This document shows, piece after piece, positions 1-7,129 of a stretch of 7,270 nucleotides of DNA (position 1 is its first letter; each line of letters begins with the position of its first letter). Location: positions 200 to 7,469 of the forward strand of contig DDSR01000177.1 of the NCBI GenBank assembly GCA_002343455.1, read 5' to 3'. The DNA comes from Deltaproteobacteria bacterium UBA2385 (GTDB lineage Bacteria > Myxococcota_A > UBA796 > UBA2385). Below the pieces are notes generated by a model. That model saw nothing but the letters and a program-made list of their open reading frames with translations. It searched no databases and was not told where the DNA came from. The translations under genes and the position numbers were made by a program.

Positions 1-1581
1 GCCGACTTCGGCGGCGAGGTCGAGCGGGTGATGAAGATGGTCGACGGCGTGCTGCTGCTGGTCGACGCCAGCGAGGGGCCGCTGCCCCAGACCCGCTTCG
101 TGCTGGGCAAGGCGCTGGAAGCCGGCCACGCCGTCCTGGTCTGCATCAACAAGATCGACCGCCCCGACGCCCGCGCGGCCGAGGTCCTCAGCGAGGTCTA
201 CGACCTCTTCATCGACCTGGGCGCCGACGACACCCAGATCGACTTCCCCGTGCTCTACGCCTGCGCCCGCGAGGGCTACGCCCACCTCGAGAACAAGCTC
301 GATCCGGGCGATCTGCGGCCCCTCTTCGACGCGATCATCGACCGGGTGCCCGCCCCCAAGGGCGACGACAACGCGCCGGTGCAGATCCTCTTCACCCAGC
401 TCGACTACGACAACTACGTCGGTCGGCTGGCCATCGGCCGGGCCTTCAACGGCACGGTCCGCAAGGGCCAGAGCTACACCCTGATGGGCCAGGACGGCAA
501 CACCACCATCAAGGTCAGCCAGCTCTTCACCTACGACGGCCTCAAGCGCATCCCCGTCGACAGCGTCGCCTCGGGCGAGATCCTGGCCATCGCCGGCATC
601 AGCGAGCTGAACATCGGCGACACCCTGGCCTCGCCCGACGACCCCCGGGCCCTGCCGCGGGTGCACGTCGAAGAGCCCACCATCGGCGTCACCTTCCTGG
701 CCAACGACGGCCCCTTCGCGGGCAAGGACGGCAAGCATGTCACCATGCGCCGCATCCGCGAGCGCCTCGAGAAGGAGATCCAGGCCAACGTGGCCCTGCG
801 CATCGACCTGACCGAGATGGACCGCGCCCGGGTCTTCGGCCGCGGAGAGCTCCAGCTCGCCATCCTGATCGAGCAGATGCGCCGCGAAGGCTTCGAGCTC
901 TGTGTCTCCAAGCCCGAGGTCCTCCTGCGGGACGACGGCGCTGGCAACAAGCTCGAGCCCTTCGAGATGGCCGAGCTCGACTTCCCCGAGCGCTTCATGG
1001 GCGTGGTCAGCGAGAAGCTGAACCTGCGCAAGGGCCGCATGGTCGAGATGAAGGCCATGGGCAGCGACCGCCTGCGGGTCAGCTTCCGGGTCCCGGCGCG
1101 CGGCCTGATCGGCTTCCGCGGGGAGTACCTGAACGACACGCGCGGCCAGGGCATCATGAACACCCTCTTCGACGGCTGGGAGCCCTTCGCGGGCTACATC
1201 CCCTACCGGCTCAACGGCTCGCTGATCAGCGACCGGGTCGGCAAGACCACGGCCTACGCCCTCTTCAGCCTGCAGGAGCGCGGCAAGCTCTTCGTCGGCA
1301 TCCAGGAGGAGGTCTACGAGGGCATGATCGTCGGCGAGAACGCCCGCGAGAACGACATGAACGTCAACCCGGCCAAGCCCAAGCAGCTCAACAACATCCG
1401 CGCTGCCGGTGCGGACGAGAAGCTGATCCTGGTCCCGCCGATCCAGCTCACCCTGGAGCGGGCCATGGAGTACATCGCCGAGGACGAGCTGGTCGAGATC
1501 ACGCCCAACCACATCCGCCTGCGCAAGAAGACCCTGGCCGGCAACCTGCGCTCGGTTGTCCGCGGAGAGCGTCGGGGCTGA
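1..1581 (+). CDS. typA: TypA/BipA ribosome-associated GTPase, 3' part (5' end outside window)
   Basis: Translational GTPase of the EF-G/LepA superfamily that binds the ribosome and aids 50S assembly and stress or low-temperature growth (family knowledge). The first visible codons read [10 protein letters not shown], the segment that directly follows the G3 DTPGH motif, so roughly 80 N-terminal residues with the P-loop and switch I lie upstream. The fragment has 526 residues; the family is usually about 610. Visible parts: the G4 motif NKID at fragment residues 50-53 (bases 148-159); a G5-like YACAREG; the domain II beta-barrel starting near [19 protein letters not shown]; domain III around [19 protein letters not shown]; an EF-G domain V-like region ([13 protein letters not shown]); and the TypA-specific C-terminal domain with [12 protein letters not shown] and [11 protein letters not shown] near the end. 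The frame is intact to the TGA stop. The ATG at base 31 is internal, not a start. The next gene lies 64 bp downstream on the same strand, and no convincing terminator lies between them. Confidence 0.97.
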   Translation, partial: ADFGGEVERVMKMVDGVLLLVDASEGPLPQTRFVLGKALEAGHAVLVCINKIDRPDARAAEVLSEVYDLFIDLGADDTQIDFPVLYACAREGYAHLENKLDPGDLRPLFDAIIDRVPAPKGDDNAPVQILFTQLDYDNYVGRLAIGRAFNGTVRKGQSYTLMGQDGNTTIKVSQLFTYDGLKRIPVDSVASGEILAIAGISELNIGDTLASPDDPRALPRVHVEEPTIGVTFLANDGPFAGKDGKHVTMRRIRERLEKEIQANVALRIDLTEMDRARVFGRGELQLAILIEQMRREGFELCVSKPEVLLRDDGAGNKLEPFEMAELDFPERFMGVVSEKLNLRKGRMVEMKAMGSDRLRVSFRVPARGLIGFRGEYLNDTRGQGIMNTLFDGWEPFAGYIPYRLNGSLISDRVGKTTAYALFSLQERGKLFVGIQEEVYEGMIVGENARENDMNVNPAKPKQLNNIRAAGADEKLILVPPIQLTLERAMEYIAEDELVEITPNHIRLRKKTLAGNLRSVVRGERRG

Positions 1582-1634
1582 GCCTGCACGAAGCGAGGAC
1601 GGGGGGAGCCTGCCAGAGCGGGCACCCCCAACAC

Positions 1635-1638
1635 GGAG
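1635..1638 (+). promoter_or_regulatory. Ribosome binding site (GGAG) of the Trp-rich lipoprotein gene
   Basis: GGAG lies 7 bases before the ATG at 1646. Together with the lipoprotein signal peptide that begins at this ATG, it fixes the start and rules out in-frame upstream extensions that would run back into typA. Confidence 0.7.
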
Positions 1639-1645
1639 TCCTCCC

Positions 1646-2575
1646 ATGCGCGCCGCCCTCGTCCTCGCCGCCCTCGGCCTGACCGCCTGCACCGACACCT
1701 CCTCGCTCACCGAGGTCCTGCCGGACGACCGCCTGCTGGTCGACTTCTCGGGCGCGGACGCCTCAGAGACCGCCCGCTCCAGCCTGGGCGGCTGGTCCGA
1801 GTTCTACGTCGAGACGGCCCGCACCACCACCACCGTCAACGGCTTCATCGGCAGCGTCCTGACCCTGGTCGACACCATCGTGCGGACCCGCCCCAGCGAG
1901 GTCAACCGCGACCGCAGCCGCGCCGTCTGGGGGCCCTACCGGGACACCCTCTCCGCGGTCGAGGTCCGCCTCACCGTCCAGCGCGAGGCCGACGGCTCGC
2001 ACCGCTGGTGGTTCGACCAGTGGCCCAAGGACCAGGACGACAGCGCCGCCGTCGTCGTCATCCAGGGCACCGTCGACCCCGGCGCCACCCGGCAGGCCAG
2101 CACCGGCCAGTTCGAGGTCGACTACACCGCCATGGGCCAGGACAACCCCCTGGTCGACCACACCGGCGTCTTCTGGACCGACTACGTCATCGACTTCGAC
2201 GGCGCCTCGGCCGTCGCCACCGTCACCGATTGGACCAGCCTGCGTCAGCCCGGCCCGCCGATCGACGCCAGCTACGACTACGACCAGGTCCAGGGGGGCG
2301 AGGGCCGGATGGACCTCTCCTACAGCGGCTTCGACCCGGTCAGCGAGCAGGAGGCCAGCTACGCCCTCCGCTCCCGCTGGATGTCCGACGGCGCCGGCCG
2401 GGGCGACGCCACGGTCAGCGTCGCGAACCAGGGCGACAACCAGAGCGAGCCCGCCTACACCGCCAGCGAGTGCTGGGACAGCGGCTTCAAGCTGGTCTGG
2501 GACGAGACCTCCTGGGAGGGCGGCCAGGGAGACGCGAGCGCCTGCGCCTACAGCGAGGCCAGCTGGCCGGAGTAG
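1646..2575 (+). CDS. Putative lipoprotein, Trp-rich, unknown function
   Basis: A 309-residue predicted lipoprotein. The start is chosen because MRAALVLAALGLTAC is a short type II signal peptide with lipobox LTAC and Cys15 as the lipidation site, preceded by a well-placed GGAG. The mature part is soluble, with no further hydrophobic segment. Alternating polar/hydrophobic stretches such as VEVRLTVQREADG, AAVVVIQGTV and GQFEVDYTA suggest mostly beta structure. Trp is unusually common (12 of 309), including WWFDQW at 121-126 and a cluster at 277-307. Apart from Cys15 the only cysteines are Cys276 and Cys300 near the C terminus, a plausible disulfide. The layout resembles lipoproteins annotated as hypothetical in deltaproteobacteria, but I cannot name a family. 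An outer-membrane-anchored periplasmic or surface location is inferred. The gene follows typA on the same strand and converges with the small lipoprotein gene, leaving 2 bp between the stops. Codon bias matches its neighbours, so nothing points to recent transfer. The coding call is strong; the function is unknown. Confidence 0.85.
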   Translation: MRAALVLAALGLTACTDTSSLTEVLPDDRLLVDFSGADASETARSSLGGWSEFYVETARTTTTVNGFIGSVLTLVDTIVRTRPSEVNRDRSRAVWGPYRDTLSAVEVRLTVQREADGSHRWWFDQWPKDQDDSAAVVVIQGTVDPGATRQASTGQFEVDYTAMGQDNPLVDHTGVFWTDYVIDFDGASAVATVTDWTSLRQPGPPIDASYDYDQVQGGEGRMDLSYSGFDPVSEQEASYALRSRWMSDGAGRGDATVSVANQGDNQSEPAYTASECWDSGFKLVWDETSWEGGQGDASACAYSEASWPE

Positions 2576-2584
2576 ACCTACTCC
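2569..2584. repeat. Perfect palindrome spanning the convergent stop codons
   Basis: GGAGTAG (2569-2575) and CTACTCC (2578-2584) are perfect 7-base inverted repeats separated by AC. As RNA this could fold as a 6-bp stem with a GACC tetraloop on either strand. Both flanking genes end in G-GAG-TAG, so the palindrome contains both stop codons. It could act as a small bidirectional terminator or read-through barrier, but there is no T-tract on either side and the stem is short. The repeat itself is certain; its function is speculative. Confidence 0.4.
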
Positions 2585-3015
2585 ACCGTCGTCACCAGCG
2601 GGTAGCTGCGGAAGCGGGCCATCCCGCCGACGCAGACGTCGACCTCACCCCGGAAGGTCCCGGTCTGCACCCCGGTCGCCGTCAGCGTGATCGTCGAGCT
2701 ACCGCCCGCCGGGATCAGCTCGCTGTAGGAGTAGCTCCAGGTGTTGTCGATCGGCACATGCATCGCCTCCTTGTAGGGGGGCGAGGAGGCGGTCAGCGTC
2801 AGGCCCTGCAGCCAGGCGTCGTCGATATCCAACGAGTCCAGCCTCTGGGGCTCGTTGGCGGTGTTCATGACCGTGATCGTGACCGTGAAGGGCGCGCCCT
2901 TGGTCACGACCGCAGGAGCGTCGATCACCGCCGAGAAGTCGTCGGTGCCTTCGAAGACCCCTCCACACGCCAGGGCGAGGGCGGCGAGGGGCGGCAGCAG
3001 CAGTAGGGAACGCAT
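2578..3015 (-). CDS. Small putative lipoprotein with Ig-like (CARDB/DUF11-type) beta-sandwich
   Basis: A 145-residue predicted lipoprotein. The frame stays open upstream into the cyclase gene, but the ATG at 3015 is chosen because MRSLLLLPPLAALALAC is a typical type II signal peptide (lipobox ALAC, Cys17; Ala at -3 is permitted but less common than Leu) and GGAGG lies 5 bases upstream. After a short acidic linker, residues about 31-145 look like one Ig-like beta-sandwich: VTKGAPFTVTITVMNTAN resembles the first strands of CARDB/DUF11-type domains, ELIPAGGSSTITLTATG resembles the mid-domain strands, and GTFRGEVDVCVGG a late strand. The fold is inferred from pattern only. Such domains usually mediate adhesion or act as spacers on secreted proteins. 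There are no catalytic motifs. Cys128 is the only cysteine in the mature part besides the lipidated one. The gene begins 25 bp after the cyclase stop on the same strand, so co-transcription with the cyclase is likely. It converges on the Trp-rich lipoprotein gene. Confidence 0.83.
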   Translation of the reverse strand: MRSLLLLPPLAALALACGGVFEGTDDFSAVIDAPAVVTKGAPFTVTITVMNTANEPQRLDSLDIDDAWLQGLTLTASSPPYKEAMHVPIDNTWSYSYSELIPAGGSSTITLTATGVQTGTFRGEVDVCVGGMARFRSYPLVTTVE

Positions 3016-3020
3016 CTCAG

Positions 3021-3025
3021 CCTCC
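3021..3025 (-). promoter_or_regulatory. Ribosome binding site (GGAGG) of the small lipoprotein gene
   Basis: On the minus strand GGAGG lies 5 bases before the ATG at 3015, inside the 25-bp gap after the cyclase stop. It supports the internal ATG over longer in-frame extensions and suggests independent ribosome loading on a shared transcript. Confidence 0.75.
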
Positions 3026-3040
3026 AGAGGTCTGAGCTGC

Positions 3041-6000
3041 TTAGCCCGCCCGCGCCAGCCAGCCTGCCGCATTCAGCCCGACAAACAGCTCTCGGGCCCG
3101 CGATCGTTCGGCCTCGTCCCCGCCCGCCCGGGCCAGGGACAGCCGGGCGATGCCCTCCTCCAGCGGCATCCGGATCCGGACCGCCTCCAGCACCGCCCGC
3201 CGCAGGGTGGACAGCGCCCGCCCCTCCTGCCCCCTCAGCAGCTGCGCCCGGCCGGTGCACGAGAGCTGCCGCGCCTTGGCGAAGGGGAAGACCCGGCTGT
3301 AGCGAGCGAGCTGACGGATCGCCTGATCGAGCTCCGCCTGCACATCGACCCGCGGCGCCCCCTCCCAGCGCGCCTCGACCAGCCCCAGCAGCGCCTCGGC
3401 CGCCCCGGCGTGCCCCTCGTAGACGTAGACCGCCACCGGATCCATCCCCGCGGCCGCCCGGTTCGTCGCCCGCGCGGACTCCCAGGCCGCCTCCATCCGG
3501 CCTTGGAGCAGGCGACCGTGGGCCAGCATCCCGTGGCCCCAGACCTGCTCGGAGCGCCCGATGTCGTGCTTCAGGAAGGGCTCCAGCTCGTCCAGCAGAG
3601 GATCCAAGCGCGCCCGATCCCCCAGGGCCAGCAGGCTCTCGATCTGGTCGAGGATCCCCCAGGCCTCGGCCTGGTGGTCACCCTGCCGCCGCGCCGAGGC
3701 GTACAGCACCTCCCGTCCCAGCTCGACCCTCCGCTCGTACTCCCCCTGGTAGTGCAGCGGCGAGGAGATCCCGCAGACCGCCTCGATCCAGCGGCGCTTG
3801 TCGCCCAGCTCCCGGGCCAGCTCGATGGCCTCCTCCAGCGCGAGGCGGCTGTCCTCCCAGGCCCCGCGGGCCGCCCGCGTGAAACCCGTGAAGAAGAGCA
3901 CCGGCTGGCGAGCCGCCTGGCCCTCGGGGCGGGCGATCAGCTCGGCCGCGAGGGCGAGGTAGCGGTCCGCCAGGCCGAACAGAGGGACCATCGAGAGGAT
4001 CCAGCCCGTCAACGCATAAGCCCGGGCGAGCTCGGGCGAGGGGCCGGCCTCCTCGGCGATGTTCAGCGCCTGCAGCGCCGCGTTGAGGGTCTCCTCGGGG
4101 CCCGCCAGGAAGAAGTAGGTCTCGATCAGCCGCAGGTAGCCCTGGGCCGCGTCGGTGCTGCGGCGCTTGCCCTCGTCGGAGTGCAGCCGCGGCCGCCGCC
4201 CCAGCTTCCGAAAGCCGAGCTGCAGGGAGGCCCCCTTCAGCAGGCTCCAGCCCACCCCGGGCAAGGAGCGCGGCACCGGGAAGCCCAGCAGTCCGACCGC
4301 CCGCTCCAGGGCCGCCCGGCTCTCCTGCAGGCGCCCCAAGCCCAGCAGCGCCTCCCCCCGCTGTCGCTCCCAGTGAGCCCGGCGTGTGTCCACCTGCACA
4401 TCGGGGCCCACCTCCAGCTCCTGCAGGCGGCGAAAGGCGGCCTCGGCCTCCAGGTAGGCGCCCTCGCGGATCGCCAGGTCGCCGGCCCGCTCCAGGTACA
4501 GCAGCTCCTTGTCGGTGCGACCCGCCTGTCCCCAGTGCCAGGCCAGGCGCGGCGCCTGCTTGGCCCGCTGCGAGTCGGTCCCCTCCCCCTCCAAGGTCTC
4601 GGCCACCGTCTGATGAAGCTGCCGCCGCTGGGCGAACAGGAGCAGATCGTAGGCCACTTCGCGTGTGGTCTCCTGCTGGTGCAGCCAGCTCAAGGTCGGC
4701 TCCGGGTGCTCCAGCCGGGTGAGGTCCAGTCCGACCAGCTCGTCACACTTTTGCCGCAGAACCGGCCGATCGTCCACCACAGGGTAGACCCGGTGAAGGA
4801 CCTCGTACGAGAAGGATCGCCCGATCACGCTGGCCACCTTCAGCATGAGCTGCTGCCGGGGCTCCAGCCGGTCGATTCGGGCCAGCACGACCGCCTGGAC
4901 CGTCTCGGGGAGGGCCAGGACATCGTCCTGCGAGGCTTGCGGGGCCAGCGAGAGCCCGCCGGGCTCCCCGACGATCAGGCCCCGCTCCAGCATCGCCATC
5001 GCCAGCTCCCGGGTGAAGAAGGGGTTCCCGGCCGCCCGCTGGTGGATCCGGTCGACCAGGCCGGGCGAAGGGACCCCTCCCAGGCGCTCCTGAAGCAGCG
5101 CGGCCGTCTCGTCCCGGGTCAAGGGCTCCAGCCGCAAGCTGTGCGTCTCCGGCCGCTGCAGGAGCTCGGCGAGGGCCAGCGGAAGCGGCGGGGTGAGCGG
5201 TCGACTCACCACGACGACCAGCAGGGAGGCCACGCCCTCGACCACCTGCCGGAGCAGGCCCCAGCTCGCCGAGTCCAGCCACTGGGCGTCCTCCAGCACC
5301 AGCAGCGCCGGGCCGGTCTCTGTCTTCTCCCGCAGCAGGTGGACGATCAGATCCTGGGTGTTGAAGGCCCGGACCTCGCCCCGCATCGCCAGCGTCAGCT
5401 CGCTCTCCGGCAGGTCCACCTCGACCAGGTCGCGCAGCAGGGGCCCCAGGCGGGCCAGCATGGCGTCCTGGGCCATCGCCTGCTCGAGGTGCAGCCTCCG
5501 CGCCGCGGCCTGCCGGGAGCCGGGCCCGTCCAAGCCCAGCAGCTCTTCGACCACCGGGCGCCAGGCAAAGTAGGGAGAGCCCTGCTCGATCGGATCGCCT
5601 GCTCCGGTGAGGCAGCGCACGCCCCGCTCCCGGGCGACCGCCGTGAAGGAGGCCAGCAGCTGGCTCTTTCCCTGACCCGACCCGCCCTCGATCAGCACCA
5701 CCCCGCCATTGCCCGCGGTCAGCTCCTCCAGGCGGGCGACCAGCCTGTCCAGCTCCCGCCGCCGCACCAAGGACTCCTGGATCGGCGCCTTGTCCTCACG
5801 AAGCCCCGACACCTCGAAGGCGCGGATCTGTCCGGCCTTGCCCTTCAGGTTCAGCAGCCGTGCCTCGCCGAAACAGACCGCGGCCTGGGCTGCATCGTAG
5901 GTGGCCTGGTCGCAGAGGATGCCATCCCCCGCCTGCTGCATCAGCCGCGCAGCGAGGTTCACCGTGTCGCCGATGACCGTGTACTCCCGCCGCAGGGCGC

Positions 6001-7087
6001 TCCCGACCACCCCACAGAAGACCCGCCCCGTGGCGACGCCGATGCGACAGCCTTGACCCTGGGCCGCCAGGGCCGCGCGCAGCTCCAGGGCCGCCATCAC
6101 CGCCCGCTCGGGATCGTCGGGGTGGGAGAGCGGCGGCAGGCCCAGCGCCACCAGGGCGATCAGGCCCTTGTCGTCGACCGAGAGCTTGTCCACCGTGGCC
6201 TGGTAGCGGTGGAACACCTCGGTGATGCGCTCGAAGGCGGCCTGGGTGCTGGCCAGCATCTCGCCCTCCCCCATCTGCAGACAGAGGAAGAGCACCGTCA
6301 CCCGACGCAGCTCGGACAGCCAGTCCGACTGGCCCGCGGCCACGCGTTCACGAACCGCACGGGATACAAACGGAGACAGCGCCTGGGCCTGCGGCTGCTC
6401 GCTCTCCCTCCGAGACCTCGCGCGCGGCGGGGGCTCCCGCACCTCCCGCACCCGCACGCAGCCCTCTCCCAGAGGCTGACCCATCGCCTGAGCGGCCACC
6501 CCGGCCCAGGCTTGCGGCGAGAGCACCGTGTCTCCCACCCGGGCCTGGTGCTCGGCGACCGCCATCTGGTCCAGGGGCGAGCCCGTCGCAAGGCACTCCC
6601 GTCGGTCCCCATCCCCAACGACGTACAGCAGCTCCAGCGGGCCCGCGCCGATGCCGATGCGCAGGGTCAGCTCCACCCCGGCCTCGGCCGCCGCTGCCCG
6701 GGCGACGCCGTGCAGCTCCAGCCCGCAGGCCGCGGCTCGCAGGGTCGCCGCGGCGGTATCCGAGTCCTGAGCTCCGTCCTCCCAGACCGCCAGCAGGGCG
6801 TCCCCGGCGAACTTCAGCACCTCGCCCCCGTGCCGGTCGATGCTGGTGATCAGGTGCCCGAAGACGAGGTTCAAGATCTCCGTCAGCTCTTCTGCACCGC
6901 GGCCTCCCCGGCCCGCCAGGCGCTCGGCCAGGGGTGTGAAGCCCGAGATGTCGGCGAAGAGCACCGCGCCGGCGATCGCCTCGGCCTGCGCGTGGGGAGG
7001 CAGCACCTCGGCCGCACCGTAACGTCGCAGCACGGCCGCCGGCACGAAGCCGGCGAGCACCCTGGCGGAGTCGGTGGTCTCGAACAC
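3041..7087 (-). CDS. Soluble adenylyl cyclase-like protein: tandem class III cyclase domains, STAND-type ATPase, TPR region
   Basis: A 1348-residue cytosolic protein with no signal peptide or membrane segment, predicted to convert ATP to cAMP. Domain order matches animal sAC (ADCY10). C1 (about 38-195) has the metal ligands Asp46 in FADISGF and Asp96 in KFAGD, but Asp173 and Val177 replace the catalytic Asn/Arg. A charged linker with RSRRESEQ follows. C2 (about 262-428) has Cys269 in place of the first metal Asp, and carries Lys301, Thr370 (EYTVIG), Asn377 and Arg381 (NLAAR). One composite active site therefore forms between C1 and C2. The ATPase module (about 440-830) shows Walker A GGSGQGKS at 468-475, Walker B LLVLEDAQW at 595-603, and GNPFF at 687-691, as in STAND/AAA_16 ATPases, followed by a winged-helix-like stretch. 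Residues about 860-1340 are helical and TPR-like. The start is GTG at 7087: GAGGG lies 7 bases upstream, and the frame upstream contains no other good start before a stop at 7130. It begins 42 bp after aroC. The role is inferred to be ligand- or partner-gated cAMP signalling; the activating signal is unknown. Confidence 0.93.
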   Translation of the reverse strand: MFETTDSARVLAGFVPAAVLRRYGAAEVLPPHAQAEAIAGAVLFADISGFTPLAERLAGRGGRGAEELTEILNLVFGHLITSIDRHGGEVLKFAGDALLAVWEDGAQDSDTAAATLRAAACGLELHGVARAAAAEAGVELTLRIGIGAGPLELLYVVGDGDRRECLATGSPLDQMAVAEHQARVGDTVLSPQAWAGVAAQAMGQPLGEGCVRVREVREPPPRARSRRESEQPQAQALSPFVSRAVRERVAAGQSDWLSELRRVTVLFLCLQMGEGEMLASTQAAFERITEVFHRYQATVDKLSVDDKGLIALVALGLPPLSHPDDPERAVMAALELRAALAAQGQGCRIGVATGRVFCGVVGSALRREYTVIGDTVNLAARLMQQAGDGILCDQATYDAAQAAVCFGEARLLNLKGKAGQIRAFEVSGLREDKAPIQESLVRRRELDRLVARLEELTAGNGGVVLIEGGSGQGKSQLLASFTAVARERGVRCLTGAGDPIEQGSPYFAWRPVVEELLGLDGPGSRQAAARRLHLEQAMAQDAMLARLGPLLRDLVEVDLPESELTLAMRGEVRAFNTQDLIVHLLREKTETGPALLVLEDAQWLDSASWGLLRQVVEGVASLLVVVVSRPLTPPLPLALAELLQRPETHSLRLEPLTRDETAALLQERLGGVPSPGLVDRIHQRAAGNPFFTRELAMAMLERGLIVGEPGGLSLAPQASQDDVLALPETVQAVVLARIDRLEPRQQLMLKVASVIGRSFSYEVLHRVYPVVDDRPVLRQKCDELVGLDLTRLEHPEPTLSWLHQQETTREVAYDLLLFAQRRQLHQTVAETLEGEGTDSQRAKQAPRLAWHWGQAGRTDKELLYLERAGDLAIREGAYLEAEAAFRRLQELEVGPDVQVDTRRAHWERQRGEALLGLGRLQESRAALERAVGLLGFPVPRSLPGVGWSLLKGASLQLGFRKLGRRPRLHSDEGKRRSTDAAQGYLRLIETYFFLAGPEETLNAALQALNIAEEAGPSPELARAYALTGWILSMVPLFGLADRYLALAAELIARPEGQAARQPVLFFTGFTRAARGAWEDSRLALEEAIELARELGDKRRWIEAVCGISSPLHYQGEYERRVELGREVLYASARRQGDHQAEAWGILDQIESLLALGDRARLDPLLDELEPFLKHDIGRSEQVWGHGMLAHGRLLQGRMEAAWESARATNRAAAGMDPVAVYVYEGHAGAAEALLGLVEARWEGAPRVDVQAELDQAIRQLARYSRVFPFAKARQLSCTGRAQLLRGQEGRALSTLRRAVLEAVRIRMPLEEGIARLSLARAGGDEAERSRARELFVGLNAAGWLARAG

Positions 7088-7094
7088 GGGCCAG

Positions 7095-7099
7095 CCCTC
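7095..7099 (-). promoter_or_regulatory. Ribosome binding site (GAGGG) deciding the cyclase GTG start
   Basis: Minus-strand GAGGG lies 7 bases before the GTG at 7087-7085. No ATG or GTG occurs in frame between this GTG and the upstream stop at 7130-7132, so the GTG is the best-supported start. Confidence 0.65.
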
Positions 7100-7112
7100 G
7101 AATCGGCGCGCC

Positions 7113-7118
7113 AGTATA
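7113..7118 (-). promoter_or_regulatory. Possible -10 box (TATACT) upstream of the cyclase gene
   Basis: TATACT on the minus strand stands out in a region that is otherwise almost all G/C, in the 42-bp gap between aroC and the cyclase gene. It would start a transcript about 20 bases before the GTG. No good -35 is visible at 16-18 bp spacing (CCGCTT at 17 bp); TTGAGC occurs but only 9 bp away. It is a candidate only, and read-through from aroC is an alternative. Confidence 0.25.
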
Positions 7119-7129
7119 GCCCTCCGCGC

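Noticed and set aside
31..33. ATG near the left edge as the start of the GTPase gene.
   Set aside because: The codons before it ([10 protein letters not shown]) are conserved TypA sequence in the same frame, so the gene simply continues beyond the left edge.
1601..1629. GC-rich hairpin after typA (GGGG..TGCC, loop AGAGCG, GGCA..CCCC) as a terminator.
   Set aside because: The left arm needs a bulge and no T-tract follows; in DNA this GC-rich such pairings are expected by chance. It is also close to the ribosome site of the next gene, so co-transcription is equally likely.
2008..3006. A plus-strand open frame running across the lipoprotein gene and beyond its stop.
   Set aside because: It is a frame-shifted reading of the Trp-rich lipoprotein gene followed by antisense of the small lipoprotein gene. 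The product is Arg/Gly/Pro-rich without any signal, and both real genes have ribosome sites and signal peptides.
3016..3072. N-terminal extension of the small lipoprotein back to 3072.
   Set aside because: It would overlap the cyclase C terminus and put 19 basic, non-hydrophobic residues before a good lipoprotein signal peptide; the GGAGG at 3021-3025 supports the start at 3015.
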